DNA from: Eutypella sp. D-1
Lineage: Eukaryota; Ascomycota; Sordariomycetes; Xylariales; Diatrypaceae
Direction: 5' to 3'
NCBI GenBank assembly: GCA_023313575.1
Contig: JAJTTP010000007.1
Span: 1,302,001 to 1,366,000, forward strand
Length of the DNA stretch: 64,000 nucleotides
Made by a program: the position numbers and the translations under genes. Shown here piece after piece: positions 23,501-35,990 of this stretch. Every line of letters starts with the position of its first letter. Positions within the stretch are counted from its first letter, which is position 1. Below the pieces are notes generated by a model that saw only the letters and a program-made list of their open reading frames with translations, searched no databases and was not told the DNA's origin.

Positions 23501-25713
23501 GTAACAAGCTGTTACATGCGCATGCTCTAGTCTAGTCTGCTTATGTATGCATACATATGCTGCGGGAGATCTCAAGTGAGCCCAAATTTCACCGTGCGAG
23601 CGAGGTAGGTGCGTAGCCCGATCACGATATCAAAATGCGGTTCGAGAGCTGGAAGGGACAGCTAATCTGCAGCATGGCCATGGATACCCCAGACTCAGCA
23701 TAGCGGCATCACGAAAAGGGCTCATAGGTGAGTGAACGCCGCGCAATAAGCGAGCTTCCGTGGAGCCATCCATTTCTAAAACTTCGAACCGTTTGCTGAA
23801 TCCGTAAGATACTTGTTTTTGCCAGCCTAAAGGGGGCGTAATCTTTCTCCGTCTTCTACTTACGTATCCAAAGGTAAGTATGGATACTAGGTGGCATGTA
23901 AGAAGCGGATGAATCATGAACCCGCTCGGTCTGCACTTATAACATCGTTAATAACTTATTTACATAAGTAGTCAATAAAGCTGTTCTAACATATAGCTAC
24001 GTAAGATCTATCACTGATCGACACCTTGAGACATCCAGTATATAATGCCTGCATGCTACTTAACTGATAGACAGTCAGTACATAACCGTACAAGCGCCAT
24101 TTTCCCATGCAAGCCATTATGCGTGGATAGGGGCCAATCTTGATCGATAGATGAATACAGACCTACAATTAAATATAGGTATCGAGTACATAGCTACATG
24201 CATTAAGTATTCACGTAGAGGTAGGTAGCTAACTGGATATACGGCCCGACCTCTGTAGCTAGCTACATACACAGATACTTAGTTATCATACATTTCCAAA
24301 ACTATCACGAGTATCCGTCACGCCGTCCCGCACATATACTGCAAAATTGGAAACTTATGTACATACTAGGTAGGCAAGATAGATAAACCTACAAAAGCTG
24401 GTAGGTATGGGTATATACGTATAGAGCTAGCTTGGAGCTCTACAGCTACTCTAGGGATAGTTGGGGCCACAACAGCTATGGACCTGTAGTAGTACTTCGT
24501 ACAGGCTGAGTAGCGGCCTCCAGGACTACCTACCTAGGTACCCAAGGTATTAGGTCGCTTAGATGCAGTATACGTAGTGCTGTAATCCTCCCCTCTTACC
24601 AGGTTCAAGGTAAATAATTACTTCCATTAGGTACTTAGGTACTTTAGGTATCCACCCACTAAGCTCCCTGCAGAAATCCACCTACTTAGGTACCTAGGTA
24701 GTATGTAGAGATTAGCTGCCCTGGTCAGGATAGTCAGCCACCTGGGCATCCTCACGTCTAGAACATCGTAGAGAATCACTTTACATGATATTCTATGTCC
24801 GTTCTATTGGGTGGAAAAGGAAGAAGAAAAGAGAAAAGCAAACTAACGGGAATCTCCGTGTGCGGTGTTTCAGCAAGTACGAGAGGTGACCCATCATCAT
24901 CATCCAAGAAAGACTTCTAGACCAGACTACTACAACAATACCCGATGTAGCCCACGATATTACAAGTCAGTCATCATCTAGCGTGCACACTTCGTAACAC
25001 AAACGGTGGAAAACAAGCAAGAGGGGCCACGAAAGGACGATTTGTGAGTGCCCGCCTCTGGGGGGCAATGAAGCTTGATAATAATAAGTGCGAACGAATT
25101 CCCACGGATAGACCCCCTCCATGCAAACAAGTCAAGTAGTTGGCCTGCATGCCTACATGCCTACGTGCCTACATGCATGCTCCTACTATGTAACCGGCGT
25201 CGGCAAGCCTGCGACACGGGGGCTTGCATACCGTGCACATGTATGTACGTGCCCAGGTGTCCAGGTGCCGTGGTGTCAAGTAGTCCAGCGTTAAGTGTCG
25301 TGGTCCTACGTACGCTACTGCTCGCCGCTGTAGTTCAAGTTCAGCAAACACCAGCGTACCCCTCTCCCGAGTGAGGATGCCTGTTTACAAGTTGCGTCAT
25401 GGCTTTCGTCTCTACGATCCATCCAACGTCACAGAGCGCCGCAAGGATATCGTATGAGCGCATGGTTTCTGCCGAGTATCATTGCCATGTATCTGGGTTG
25501 CGCAGCGGTCCCCTCTAATCCCCCTCCTATTCATCCAGTCATTCACTCACCAATGACATCCCGGTGGCTCGCGGCCGTTCATTCGTTCCGTCGCTTGTCG
25601 CGTTATCAAGCAAGCACGAAAGCGGGCAGGTGAGGGTGTTGGGGATAGATGCGGTCATCAACAAGATATGCCATTCTGCACTGCTAACTGTTGCTTCTGC
25701 CTAGCTTCTGTAG

Positions 25714-25750
25714 CAAAAAAAAAGAAAAGAAAAGAAAAGAAAAGAAAAAA
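25714..25750 (+). repeat. (AAAAG)n microsatellite
   Basis: An A9 run followed by about five AAAAG units and an A6 run. Intergenic. Confidence 0.85.
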
Positions 25751-28237
25751 GATCGGCATCCTGATATGTGATTCTCCTACATATCTGCAGCAGGGAAAAC
25801 CATATTGCATAGTAATCCTTCTATTGGCCGAGGCCTTAGCGTGACAGGTTCCATACACACGGAAGACTTCTTGATGCCTCATTGCAAAGTCCAGCCGCGT
25901 ACAGTCTGACAAGGCCCTGGCCTAGCTTCTGTCAAAACTTCATTGTCCGGGATTTCCTTGTCAGCAATGAGTATCGACATTGTCCACCTCGCTTCCTCGT
26001 AGTAGTGAAAGGAAGTCTGGTTCGACCTCTACATTCCAGCCTCTGAAACATGGCGCGTTGCACAACGCTGGCCGTGTCTGTCATTTTACCTGGCCTGCCG
26101 TGCGAACTGTCACGTATCACCTCTTCATTCTGAATTTTTGACGTTGCTATGACCGTTCCGAGAGCTGAGTTCTTAGTGGTGCCCAAGTGCTCTAACGGGA
26201 GTAAACGACTACCGAACCAAGACTCGTCTGGTCTTGATATCCCCGCGATGCCGGAAAAGCTTATGATGTCGTCCCCCGGCTCCTGCGCATGCCGCAATCT
26301 GAACTTCTTACTCGTGCCAAGGCAGGATAGGCCAAATCCTGCTTCCTGCTTTTCGTCATAACCATGGCAGATCCCCATCCGGCGCACTTTCATCATGTTT
26401 CAAGAAGTCATGACATAGCCCCGGATCCCAACCGTCACTTCTCATTCACATTCCCGTCCAATGAAATCCACATCAATCACGCCGTTGTGCCGGCGGGGCG
26501 AGCCAACGGTCTGTGTCACACAGGCCCGTCACCTAGTCAGGCTGGCTGACGGGAAGCTGCATAGGAAGCATCATGTAGCCTGGGTCACGCCCGCTCTGCT
26601 GTAGACTTGCACTGGAGGGCAGGGGGTTAAGGGGAAAACAACATCGACAATTATTAAATAACTTTCGAGAGCAGACACCCCCGTTTAACCACAAACCGAG
26701 CATCATGCCTGTCCACTGTCTCTCGCGATGAAACGCCATGAGGATACATTGATAATATTAAGCATAATTAAGACATCGCGATAAGAGAAACAAAAAGCAA
26801 CGATCTCACTCCACCGGCATGGCAACAATTCACAGGATGCCACGCTGCTTGCGACCTGTCACGTAGGTCAAAGATGCGTGATCTGGCAAAAATCGTTCGT
26901 GGCTATGCGAGCTGCCGTTCACGCCCCCTCATTCGTCACCGAAACGGTCAATGCCGCCCAAGTCTGTATTACCAGGAGCACACGACGGGAGAAAGGGGCG
27001 GGCAGCGCACATTTCCCATCCGCAATGCGACGTCGATGGGGAGCATTCGTTGATCTGTCCGTGTAGGCTCTCCAATAGCCATATTCCCAAATCGTGGAAA
27101 GCTCATCCCTCCTTTGCGACTGTAACATCTGGGCACCTAGGCCTTCCATGGAAGCCTCAAAGTCCCTCCCAATTCGATCATCGATTTTCGCGAGAGCCCC
27201 CCAACTGGAGTCACCAACCCGACGAAGGTGGCACCCTCTCTCAGCGGTACCTTTTGTCATCACGCGGAATAGTCCCCGAAAGAGAAAGTCCGATCCGCCG
27301 GAATACTGCAACCTAGCCATACACCAGGGGAGGCAGTAAGGAGACAGACCTCGAAGATAATTACTTTCCCTGTCTATGGCAAGCAGGAGGTTTGAGGAAC
27401 GAGACAATATCGGCGAGCTAGTTAGAAGCACCCTGAAGCCCCTTGCAAGCCCTTTCGGCGGAGAGCGCGCCGTGTTGGCGAAGCCTCACTGCAGGTCATA
27501 GGCGCAGAATTCGTTTTGCCCAATATTTCCCCATAGCTAAGCCAATCTGTCTTCGTTCGCCTACCGGTATAAATATATATCCACAATATCCAGCCGAAGA
27601 CAATACGATATTCTCCGGCGGGACGGTGGTGCGCCTCCACTCTCCCCCTATAGTAGTACTCCCAAAAAAGCGCCCCATCCATTTCGCTGTCGAATCAGAT
27701 CCCTGCCCGGTCCACCCGCGCGATGATACGCTGCCGGCATCCCTTTTACAACCGCTGCACACAGGTTTGCTACTGCTGCTTTCTGCTGCTGCTGCGTTGG
27801 CGGGCTGCGGTATGGTACGGTGCGGGAAGGCCAAAATGGCGCGCATATCTGCATCTTCTGCTACGCTCTTGCGGCACTATCGGGCCCCTTCCTATTTGCC
27901 CATTGGCAAGAAAGTCTGGGTAGCTTTCATCGGTATTAGCGCTGTGTTCCATAGCCAAACCAAAACAGCACTACCAAAAAAGAACAAGAAGAAAAAAAAC
28001 ACTCGAGAGATTATTGAATCGTCCAGGGTAGAATAAGATACGTTACATTACTGCACATATCGCAACTCAGGTATACACACGCACCAGCCCCGGCTGCCGC
28101 GTATTACCACATGCCTACTTTTTGGTGTCTCCAGGTTACAAGCCACAACCCACTTGCCCTCCGGAGGAGCAAGGGTGAGACTGGAGTATTTAATCGCCTA
28201 CGTCGTACATGAGTCTTTTATTACCTAGCACGGCGTA

Positions 28238-28265
28238 TGATGCGATGCGATGCGATGCGATGCGC
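28238..28265 (+). repeat. (GATGC)n microsatellite
   Basis: Five tandem GATGC pentamers followed by a degenerate unit. Intergenic. Confidence 0.85.
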
Positions 28266-31200
28266 TACATGCGACGACACACGAGGTCACAATGCGATAG
28301 GTAGGTAAAAGCTTCGGCATACTCGACGACGAAGATGACTACGACCTCCAATGTTAGATACGATACTACCTACTACTTACACTACGTGGTTGCCGGCTTG
28401 GCCTGCATACACATCCATCTAACGCACATACGGCTTCTACATGGCTCCCGTCTGGAGGTTGCTCGGTGATATCCCACAGGCATCTTTGCAGGGGTAGAAA
28501 AAAAACCATGCGTAAATTGCTTGGCTGTCACTCGTTGAAAGGATCCCTGCTTTTTCTTCCCTTTTGCTTTCTTTTTTATTCTTCGACGGCGACGGTGCAG
28601 CGGCTCCACACGTTGTGCCGCACTGCTCGTCCCTGCTGAAATGCACTTGCGTACTTAGTCATGTAGGCACGCCGCGAGCGAGCGTGGCTTGATTCCTCTT
28701 CTCTCTCCCTCTCTTTGCCCTGGACCCTGTGTGGTAGCTAATACATGTTCCTTTCTGTCCCCATCACGGAGAGTGCCGTGCCATTCTTCCTTAACCAGGA
28801 TTCCACTGATTGTTCAACATCGGTGACTCGTACACATGACCCCTAGTACCATGGCTGTGGCTCTATATGAGATCTTTATGCATACGAGGCCTAACCAGAG
28901 TCAAAATTATATTGGACTTATTAGGCTGCATCGCTTAGGGGGAAAGTCGTAAGTGGAGAATGTTCCTACAGATCTCCGTTAAGTGGGCAGACGGTTTGGT
29001 AACTCGTGCCCGCAGGGTCTTGATATTGAGCAGCAGTGAAAAAGGTCATGCTCCTCGGGACGCAGACACTATTGAAAAAAAAGCTATATTATCAACAAGA
29101 ATCCAATATACATGCCCCGAAGTACCTACCAGATTCGAGTGCCTCAGCGCTTGGGGGGTTGTATAAGGTTCTTGGCCAAGCTCGCCGATCATGCAAGCCT
29201 AGTCACGATCCCATCGATCTTCGATGACAATAGTGAGGTGGGTATGGAGTAGTACGTAAGGCCGTGATGGCCAATGAGGTATAAGAGATAGAGGCTAGCA
29301 ATGCGCAAATCAAAGACGACAAAGGACTGTCATCCAACGCCTCCGTACATCTACATCTTCATGGTCGTGTGTAGTCCAATGCAGCATGAAAGGGCAAACG
29401 GGCTCCTGGGATGGGTCGCCTATGCCATCTCCCCCTCCTAGAGAGCCTTTTATTCATGCAGGCGTTGGCTAGCCTCCGACTCTAGTGATTCAGCCTCGCC
29501 CACATGGCGACTAAATCTCCGGATCCGCACAACCGACTAACTGGTCGCGGGGGTATTGTCCCTGCCAGCTGGATCGACGGGGGCACGTGTAGAAATGCAT
29601 ACGTGGCTTGGCGCCCCCTGAGCTTGTCACCGGCTCTCTCCCAGCCAGCTAGCCAGTTCTCAATATTAGATGCTTGTCGCTAGCTCCTTGTCTTACCATT
29701 ATGTCGGTGACTCAAAATCGGCGACTGGGTGCTCATCAGCCATCTCCTGTGGCCGGGTCTAGGGAAAGGTGTGGGGGGAGGGGTGGGGGGTGAACAGAAA
29801 GGCTAGTGAGGGTGGAAGCTCAGAGGATAAAGGCTGAGCTGGAGCTGAAGTCCAAATTGCAGCAGCCAATTAATCATTCGAATCATGATTGTGAAAAGAC
29901 TGGTCAGTTTGTGGCTTTAACCTGCTGAAGAACGTGGTTTCACTATCAGAGAAAAGGTGTTTATGTTTCAGAGCAAGAAGTGAATCGACACTAGCACGTC
30001 CAGCTAGTAGGTTGATACATATATACCTCTTCGTGAAAGAGAGAACAAGGCAGGCCTAGTTTCGTAAGTCTTGCGTCTAATACACCTGCTTATTCCGTTT
30101 CTTGAATGGCTTGTAGATGCCTACTTAATGGACGCACTGGGTATTATTAGCCTGAGACATACTTATTACATTCGAGAGGCATAAGTCAGCGCCTAGGCAC
30201 AGAGAAGTCACGATCTTACGAGCCGCTTCTTGTTTAGAAGTAAGCATTGGGCGACTCTCGATGCGGTCTGGGGCCACACTATGAACAGTAACATATATGT
30301 AACTGACTCGGTGCTGGAGAGTGATATAGGAATATGATAAGGACTTAATCCTGTTTTGCTGTGTGTTCTCCTTTTCCATATCTTTAATTCATGGCCATGG
30401 AATATGAGGAATGTCCCATGGAAGCTGAAAACAATAGTTCGCAGTATATATAAGACATACGTATGTGATATCTGATAAAAACCCTAGAAGACAGCAGGTA
30501 CTTGTCCGATAACCTGAAGATTTTGAGGTTCACTTAGAACCAATATTAGGATTTTACGTATTCGACATCTACTATAGGAACTACGTTGGCTAATATCAAT
30601 TTGTACTGCAATTGCGAAAGGGTACTACCGACTACCTCTCACGCGTGTTGGAGGCTTGTTCCTAGATGTCCGCCATGAAACTAGGAGGGTCAATTCCGAT
30701 AGAAGCAATACCTGTGTAGCCTTAATCCAATACTTGATCGTTATCCATAATTGGGAATTAAGAACATGAACGGCTATTTATTGTGTGCCAATATTACGTC
30801 GAGTGACTGCCGTATAAGCCAAGATGGGCATCTCATACCCTACAATGTCACTTTTCAGGATACTGAGCTATCTATTTCTTCATATTAACCAAATATTACC
30901 CTGGCCAACCTCTATATTATAGTCCATAGGATAGAGCTTGCGAGGGGCACGATGATCATCCACGCGCGAGTTCCAATCCCAGGCAACGCTTAACGTAAGG
31001 TCGGCTTCTCAGCTAATGGCTTCTTATCGACACAGCGCAACCCCTCTTTTGAGACTCTCGCCTGGGTATGAGTTAAGTGACTGGCGTTTCTGCGAACATG
31101 ACCATTTCATTATCAAGATTCTATGAGACGTGATCCAGTAATCCTTCTCTCTAGACTATTCACTCACTAACCATGCGAGGAGGCTAGCTTAGCCACGAAA

Positions 31201-32460
31201 ATTCTTGAGGCCGACAACCTTCGATCCGCGTTCATGTAGTAGACCGTATAGAAAATGCTGCTTCACAATGCGACCCGCAAGCTCTGACGTTCGGGATTCG
31301 TCATGGGCCCGGACGTAGCATCTGTAATAGAAATTATTCCGCTGTCACTCCGTGCTAAAGAGGTATTAGACGACCTCAGCTGTCTCGCAGGAAATTTTCA
31401 ACCTTCCGGACGCCGCCACGATCGGATTTCTTTCCTAAAAGGGCGGAATTATTGTACTGAACCAACTCCGAAATCGTACTCGTAATCCTTTCCTGAAGCA
31501 GGGGCTCATAGAGACGTGATATTGCCGGATAACACAGAGAAAGGAAGCTTATCCTCAATAGTTATCTTGCCCTTCAACAACATATGCAGCACCTGCTTAT
31601 AGAATCCCCTCGCATACAAGTCCATTGCACATTCCACGACAACCACCCCCAAGTGTGTACACCGGTGGGCGTCCGCGCTGCAGCCGGACGGGAAGTGTAC
31701 GAGGTCAGGGTTGTCAAAGCACAGGCGGCGCTCGCCCGTCTACTCATGAACATCGGCCGGGACGGATACTTGTTCATGTCAGGATTCGCCTTGAATCCTT
31801 GATCTCATTTTTGGATATGGCGGCTTGCTGTCTTAGCTGTGCCACCTTGATTGGGGGTTTCAAGTTGCTGGGTGGCTGGGTGAAATGTTATTTAGATGTA
31901 GAAGCATGATAAGCTCATTACATAATGTGTAGGAGAAGCTGACAAGCTGACAATTATTAGCGCTATGGGCAGTTTCTATTGATTTACCGATTACCATTCA
32001 TGATCGACACTTATTCCCCCGATTCTGTACCTAAGTACGAAGTACTTAGCGTTAAAGGCTTGATAACTGGTAGGGGCGACCCTTACCTGCCATTATAAAT
32101 ACGGTCGTAACCTGCCTCGATTGGACCGTTAGAACTTAGAAAAGACAACATCCATTCCCCCTCCAAACCATATTCCAATTACCTTAGCTTACCTAAGTAC
32201 AGGTAGGTATATGCCGAATGTGACATACTAAGTGACTTCCAGTTACAAAGTTGTCTCCGATATCTTCTAAAGTTGAGGTCGAAGTCAATTTTTTAAGTGC
32301 CTGATTTCATGCTTGGCACTTACGTCACAGTCTTGCACTGTACAGAATGAACAGCCAGCCGGTCGCACTAGGAACAAATGGCCGACCGGCACTGCTAAGA
32401 GAACGATTTAGCCAACACTACAATTAAGTAGTGCTATAACAAGCAATCAACCATGTTCAG

Positions 32461-32548
32461 TCCCATATAGTGTAACGGCTAACATACCGCGTTTTCAAGA
32501 ATCACTTCCAAAGCCGCGGAGCTCGGGGTTCGATTCCCCGTATGGGAG
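32461..32548 (+). tRNA. tRNA-Glu (anticodon UUC) with 16-nt intron
   Basis: A complete cloverleaf can be drawn. The acceptor stem is TCCCATA (32461-32467) with TATGGGA (32541-32547) and discriminator G32548. The A-box-like TAGTGTAACGG forms the D arm. The anticodon stem pairs CCGCG with CGCGG (32515-32519) around TTTTCA, with anticodon TTC at 32494-32496. The T arm contains GGGGTTCGATTCCCC. Nucleotides 32498-32513 are an intron placed after position 37, the canonical site for nuclear tRNA introns cut by the Sen endonuclease. The acceptor, D and T arms match other fungal tRNA-Glu(UUC). Downstream the T-rich stretch TTTCATTTTTG supplies a pol III stop. Confidence 0.95.
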
Positions 32549-33022
32549 ATTTCATTTTTGCCTTTTCACAGCAAACTTTTATGCGACACCCACACAGGTT
32601 TGTCTTTTCGGGGGTTTATTTTTTTAATCAAATTTACCTCGTGAACAACTTGTGTACCTACGCCGGTCAAGAATTAAATTAATAATTAACATTTCTCTTT
32701 CTTTCTTAGTAGGCACGCATGACCAAACTGGTGCAACAGTTCTTTTCAGTTGTTGGTTATTTGCTACCGCAGCCCCAGATTAGAGCTTTAGAGCCTGGGA
32801 TAGAAGGTGTTATTGCCAGTGAAGGAATGCTTCAGCCCTGCTAATTCCCTTCACCTCGGCAAGGCTGCTTTATCATTGATTGGCATATACCCTGCTCATC
32901 CATGACCATGTTCGTCATCTCTACATCGCTCAGCTCCTCCTGTGATACCACCAGTGCAACCAATCTTTTGTTTGTCCTGAAAACTATCTGTCTACTTAAG
33001 GCCATCTTCCTTCCTATGAAGA
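32549..33022. other. Intergenic: tRNA 3' flank and NUDIX-gene promoter
   Basis: 474 bp with a T-run just after the tRNA and AT-rich sequence upstream of the NUDIX gene. No ORF or known motif is seen. Confidence 0.5.
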
Positions 33023-34129
33023 ATGCACAGTCCTCGGCATCTTCTCCTTCGTAATCATCACATTTGGCACCCTCTATCCCACATCACCCGAAAACCCCCT
33101 TTCCTAGCTTTCTACATCGCGAACATCAGAAAGTCATCATATCGCACGATGGCGGAAAAACAGACCATAGAAATCAAGGGCGTCCCCGTGCGTGTCCCAG
33201 AGGGCTTGTCGCGCGAGCTGTTAGAAGGCTCCCAGCCACTCAAAGTAAGTAACAACGTCCTTTCTCATATGCCCGCTCATGCACTTTACGTTACGTACTA
33301 CGTCTCTGCCATCCCACCCGCTAACCAGCATAACCAGACATGGCTTAAGAGACTTCAGCGCTCGCTAGAACTGCAGAAGGAGGTGACCCACCCATTCCAC
33401 GAGAAACCCTATGTACTGCAGGGTATCGAAGTGCTGAGCTACGATATCTGGAAATCAAACCTAGGGTTCTTCACGATGCATGTCGCCCTACAAAAGGGGG
33501 ACAAGGTCGAGAAAAATACCATCTTCATGCGTGGGCCTTACGTTGCTATGCTCGTCATGCTGACCCCCTACGACGAGAGTGGGGAGGGCCAGGAGGAACT
33601 GAAGGAGAAATGGAAGGAAGACCGCTATGTACTCCTCGTAGAGCAACCCCGCTTTGCAGCCTCCAGCCTCATGTTCCGAGAGTTGCCCGCCGGCATGATA
33701 GATGACGGCGAGGAACCCGCGGTAGCTGCGGCTCGTGAGATCGAGGAGGAAACGGGCCTTACGGTTCCGCCCGGGGAGCTGCTCAATCTAACTGAGATGG
33801 CGATGGGCGGCGCTCCCGACTCTTCAGTCCACTCTGGTACAAACACCACCGACCACACCCTCACCGAGCGTGAAAATCTACCAGAGGCGATCTACCCGAG
33901 CGCGGGCGGGTGCGACGAGAATATGACCTGCTTCGCGTACGAGCGCAAGATCAAACGGAAAGAACTGGAAGGGTTGGATGGCCGCCACAAAGGCATAGAG
34001 GAAGAGAACGAGAGGATCACCGTCCGCGTCGTGCCCATGCGTGACCTCGTAAAGGAGGGCATCCGCGACTCCAAGGTTCTCAATGCCAAGGCTCTTTGGG
34101 ATCACTTGAAGAGCGCGGGGAAAGTGTGA
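33023..34129 (+). CDS. NUDIX hydrolase, ADP-sugar pyrophosphatase-like (probably mitochondrial)
   Basis: The exons are 33023-33244 and 33338-34129. The 93-nt intron has a GTAAGT donor, a GCTAACC branch and a CAG acceptor, and joins GSQPLK to TWLKRLQRSL. It is in frame and stop-free, so an unspliced reading looks open. The Nudix box is complete: Gly-x5-Glu-x7-Arg-Glu-Ile-x-Glu-Glu-x-Gly-Leu, about residues 193-215 of the 337-aa long form (151-173 of the short form). This is the signature of enzymes hydrolysing nucleoside diphosphates linked to another moiety; the overall layout resembles NUDT14/ADP-ribose pyrophosphatases. The first 42 residues contain many Arg, His and Lys and no acidic residue, then reach a second Met (33149) in a strong ATGGCG context. 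The long start predicts a mitochondrial leader; the short one gives a 295-aa cytosolic protein. Confidence 0.85.
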   Translation: MHSPRHLLLRNHHIWHPLSHITRKPPFLAFYIANIRKSSYRTMAEKQTIEIKGVPVRVPEGLSRELLEGSQPLKVSNNVLSHMPAHALYVTYYVSAIPPANQHNQTWLKRLQRSLELQKEVTHPFHEKPYVLQGIEVLSYDIWKSNLGFFTMHVALQKGDKVEKNTIFMRGPYVAMLVMLTPYDESGEGQEELKEKWKEDRYVLLVEQPRFAASSLMFRELPAGMIDDGEEPAVAAAREIEEETGLTVPPGELLNLTEMAMGGAPDSSVHSGTNTTDHTLTERENLPEAIYPSAGGCDENMTCFAYERKIKRKELEGLDGRHKGIEEENERITVRVVPMRDLVKEGIRDSKVLNAKALWDHLKSAGKV

Positions 34130-34395
34130 GACTACATGGACTGGCAGATGTGGTGTTTTTGAATGACACTTGGAGTTTACTACGGGAACGTAAACCAGGG
34201 GGGACATGCACCCAACGACGAGAACACACGTACGCGAGAGTGATGGTGGTATGATGAGTAATTATTGGTTTTTTTCTTCCCCACCGGGTGATGCAGAAAA
34301 CACCTAGCGCTATGATAATGAGACATAGGTCCTGACTGCCAGGTCAGCCAGAGCGTTATGCATTTCTTTCGACCTTGATGTTGGTCAGTTAGGTA

Positions 34396-35990
34396 CTACC
34401 GGTATTTCTCATACATCTCAATTTCGGCTAGCAGCTTCTCAACCTTCTCAATCGTAGCCTGGTCGTATATCTCCTCGTGACTCTTTTCGCTCCGGAGAAT
34501 CTCCTTGTCGTGCCTCGTGGCCTCTTCCTTGGTCATGCAGACGAGGTCGCTGAGACGAAGGTTCGAGGACTTCTGCTCGTTGGCGCCCTCGCCGATCCGA
34601 ATCAGCGTGCTTTCCACCGGCCTCCGCCACCGCATCAGCGTGAGCCGCGTCGGCAGGCCCGTGACGACGCTCCGCGCCTTGTATATGTCCTCAACTAGGA
34701 ACGCTAGGTCGGCGACGGTAAGCGGCGTCTTCAACCCTACGGTGATGGCCACGTCGCCACCCGTCATCCGCCGCAAGATCTTCTCCTCGTTGCCTTGAAC
34801 CGCCGCCAGGATACCGTCGTACATCTTGTCGCGACCCTTGATCTGCGCGTAGTCGTGTGGGTATCCCGTGATGGCGAGGATGACGTGGTTAGCCACAGTA
34901 TAGCCGAAGACGGCGGGCATGGTACCCAGGACCGGCAGGATACGAACGCGGAAATCGGGCAGCACGCCTAGGTCGCCGACAGAGCCCTTCTGGAACTCGT
35001 CCTCAGGCAGCGGCAGTAGCTCGGCTTTGCCGTCGCCCGTCTTCTCGGTCGAGAATACAGTCGGAATGCCCTGGACGATGCCCTGCAGCTTCAGCCGCCG
35101 CCGCGTGGCCCGTGATAGCCCGTCGTCTGTCGTGGTTGAGATGTCGCCCACCATCATACGGGTGGGGTCGCTCTTGCAGCCCGCACCCATGGCAGAGATC
35201 ACGCGCAGTTCATGGTCGTGGCAGTACTTGAGCAGTGAGACTTTAGTGTCAATGTTGTCGATGGCATCGATGACGAAGTCGGGCTTCCGGCCGTTGCCCG
35301 GCCCGTCTTCCGCCCACGGCTCGAGTAGCCTGTCGGCAGCCTCGTCCCAATACTTCTCGAGGCGCAGATCAAAGCGGACCCAGGGAGCTATGGCGAGCAG
35401 GCGACGACGTAGACACTGGACCTTGGGAATGCCGACGTCGGCGAGAGTGGCGACAGCGTGACGGTTGAGGGAGCTCAGAGTGACCTGATCGAAGTCAATG
35501 AGACGCAGGCGCTGGACGCCTGAGCGGGCGAGAGCCGCGGCGCAGTGCGACCCTACGCCGCCACACCCCACGACGACGACGAAGGCGCCTCGTAACCTCT
35601 CCAACCCCTCTGCGCCTAAGAACACCCGGTTCCGTGCCAGCTGTTCCAGGATCAGCTCGTCATCGTAATCTCCTGCCTGCGCGCGCCTCGCCAGCTGCTC
35701 ATTCCGCAAGTCCTCCTTATCTTTAGGAGCGCCACCAAGGCTCGTGATCTATGTGCTCGCCAACGATTAGCAAAGGAGTTCTTCTACAGTGTATATGTGG
35801 GTCTATGTGTGCTCACACTTTGTCCATTACCGTTCGTGGGTATCGTTTCTTTTAGGTTGGATGCGCGCTTCTGGTCCTGCAGATGCTGGTATCCGAGTAT
35901 AGCACCAGCAACGACGGTGCCTGACACAATCGCCGTTGCGGCAAGCTGCACCCGCGAGTTCGAGGCGGCCCGCTCGACGAACGTAGACAT
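34396..35990 (-). CDS. tRNA threonylcarbamoyladenosine dehydratase, TcdA/Tcd1-Tcd2-like (E1/ThiF fold)
   Basis: Two exons, 35990-35817 and 35748-34396, give 508 aa; donor GTGAGC, branch GCTAATC, acceptor TAG, phase 0. Exon 1 encodes a membrane anchor (about residues 15-33, VQLAATAIVSGTVVAGAILG), matching the mitochondrial outer-membrane location of the yeast Tcd1/Tcd2 proteins. Exon 2 carries the E1-like ATP-binding loop VVVVGCGGVGSH (about residues 115-126), the acidic SGVQRLRLIDFDQVTLSSLN, DFVIDAIDNIDTKVSLLKYC and the TcdA-type AMGAGCKSDPTRM. The enzyme cyclises t6A to ct6A at position 37 of ANN-decoding tRNAs, using ATP. A further in-frame Met lies at 36089, but the 35990 start gives a more family-like N-terminus. 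It converges with the NUDIX gene, 266 bp away. Confidence 0.9.

Larger units (their letters stand above)
19700..32460. other. 12.7-kb gene-free region
   Basis: From the otubain start codon to the tRNA-Glu no ORF has a recognisable domain, a credible splice pattern or strong coding character. 19700-20300 should include the otubain promoter. The region contains a 190-nt polypurine tract (20313-20505), many ACCT/AGGTAC words, palindromic CCTAGG-centred motifs (21600, 21775, 24530, 24690), an (AAAAG)n run and a (GATGC)n run. Weak ORFs at 22030-22531 (+), 23195-23479 (-), 25932-26396 (-), 26919-27431 (-), 27443-28036 (+) and 31584-31802 (+) were examined and not accepted. Confidence 0.5.

Noticed and set aside
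26919..27431. 170-codon minus-strand ORF
   Set aside because: No domain, odd composition, and equally long ORFs on the other strand.
27443..28036. 197-codon plus-strand ORF ending in a Lys run
   Set aside because: Composition looks random and the end is an A-rich tract; no motif.
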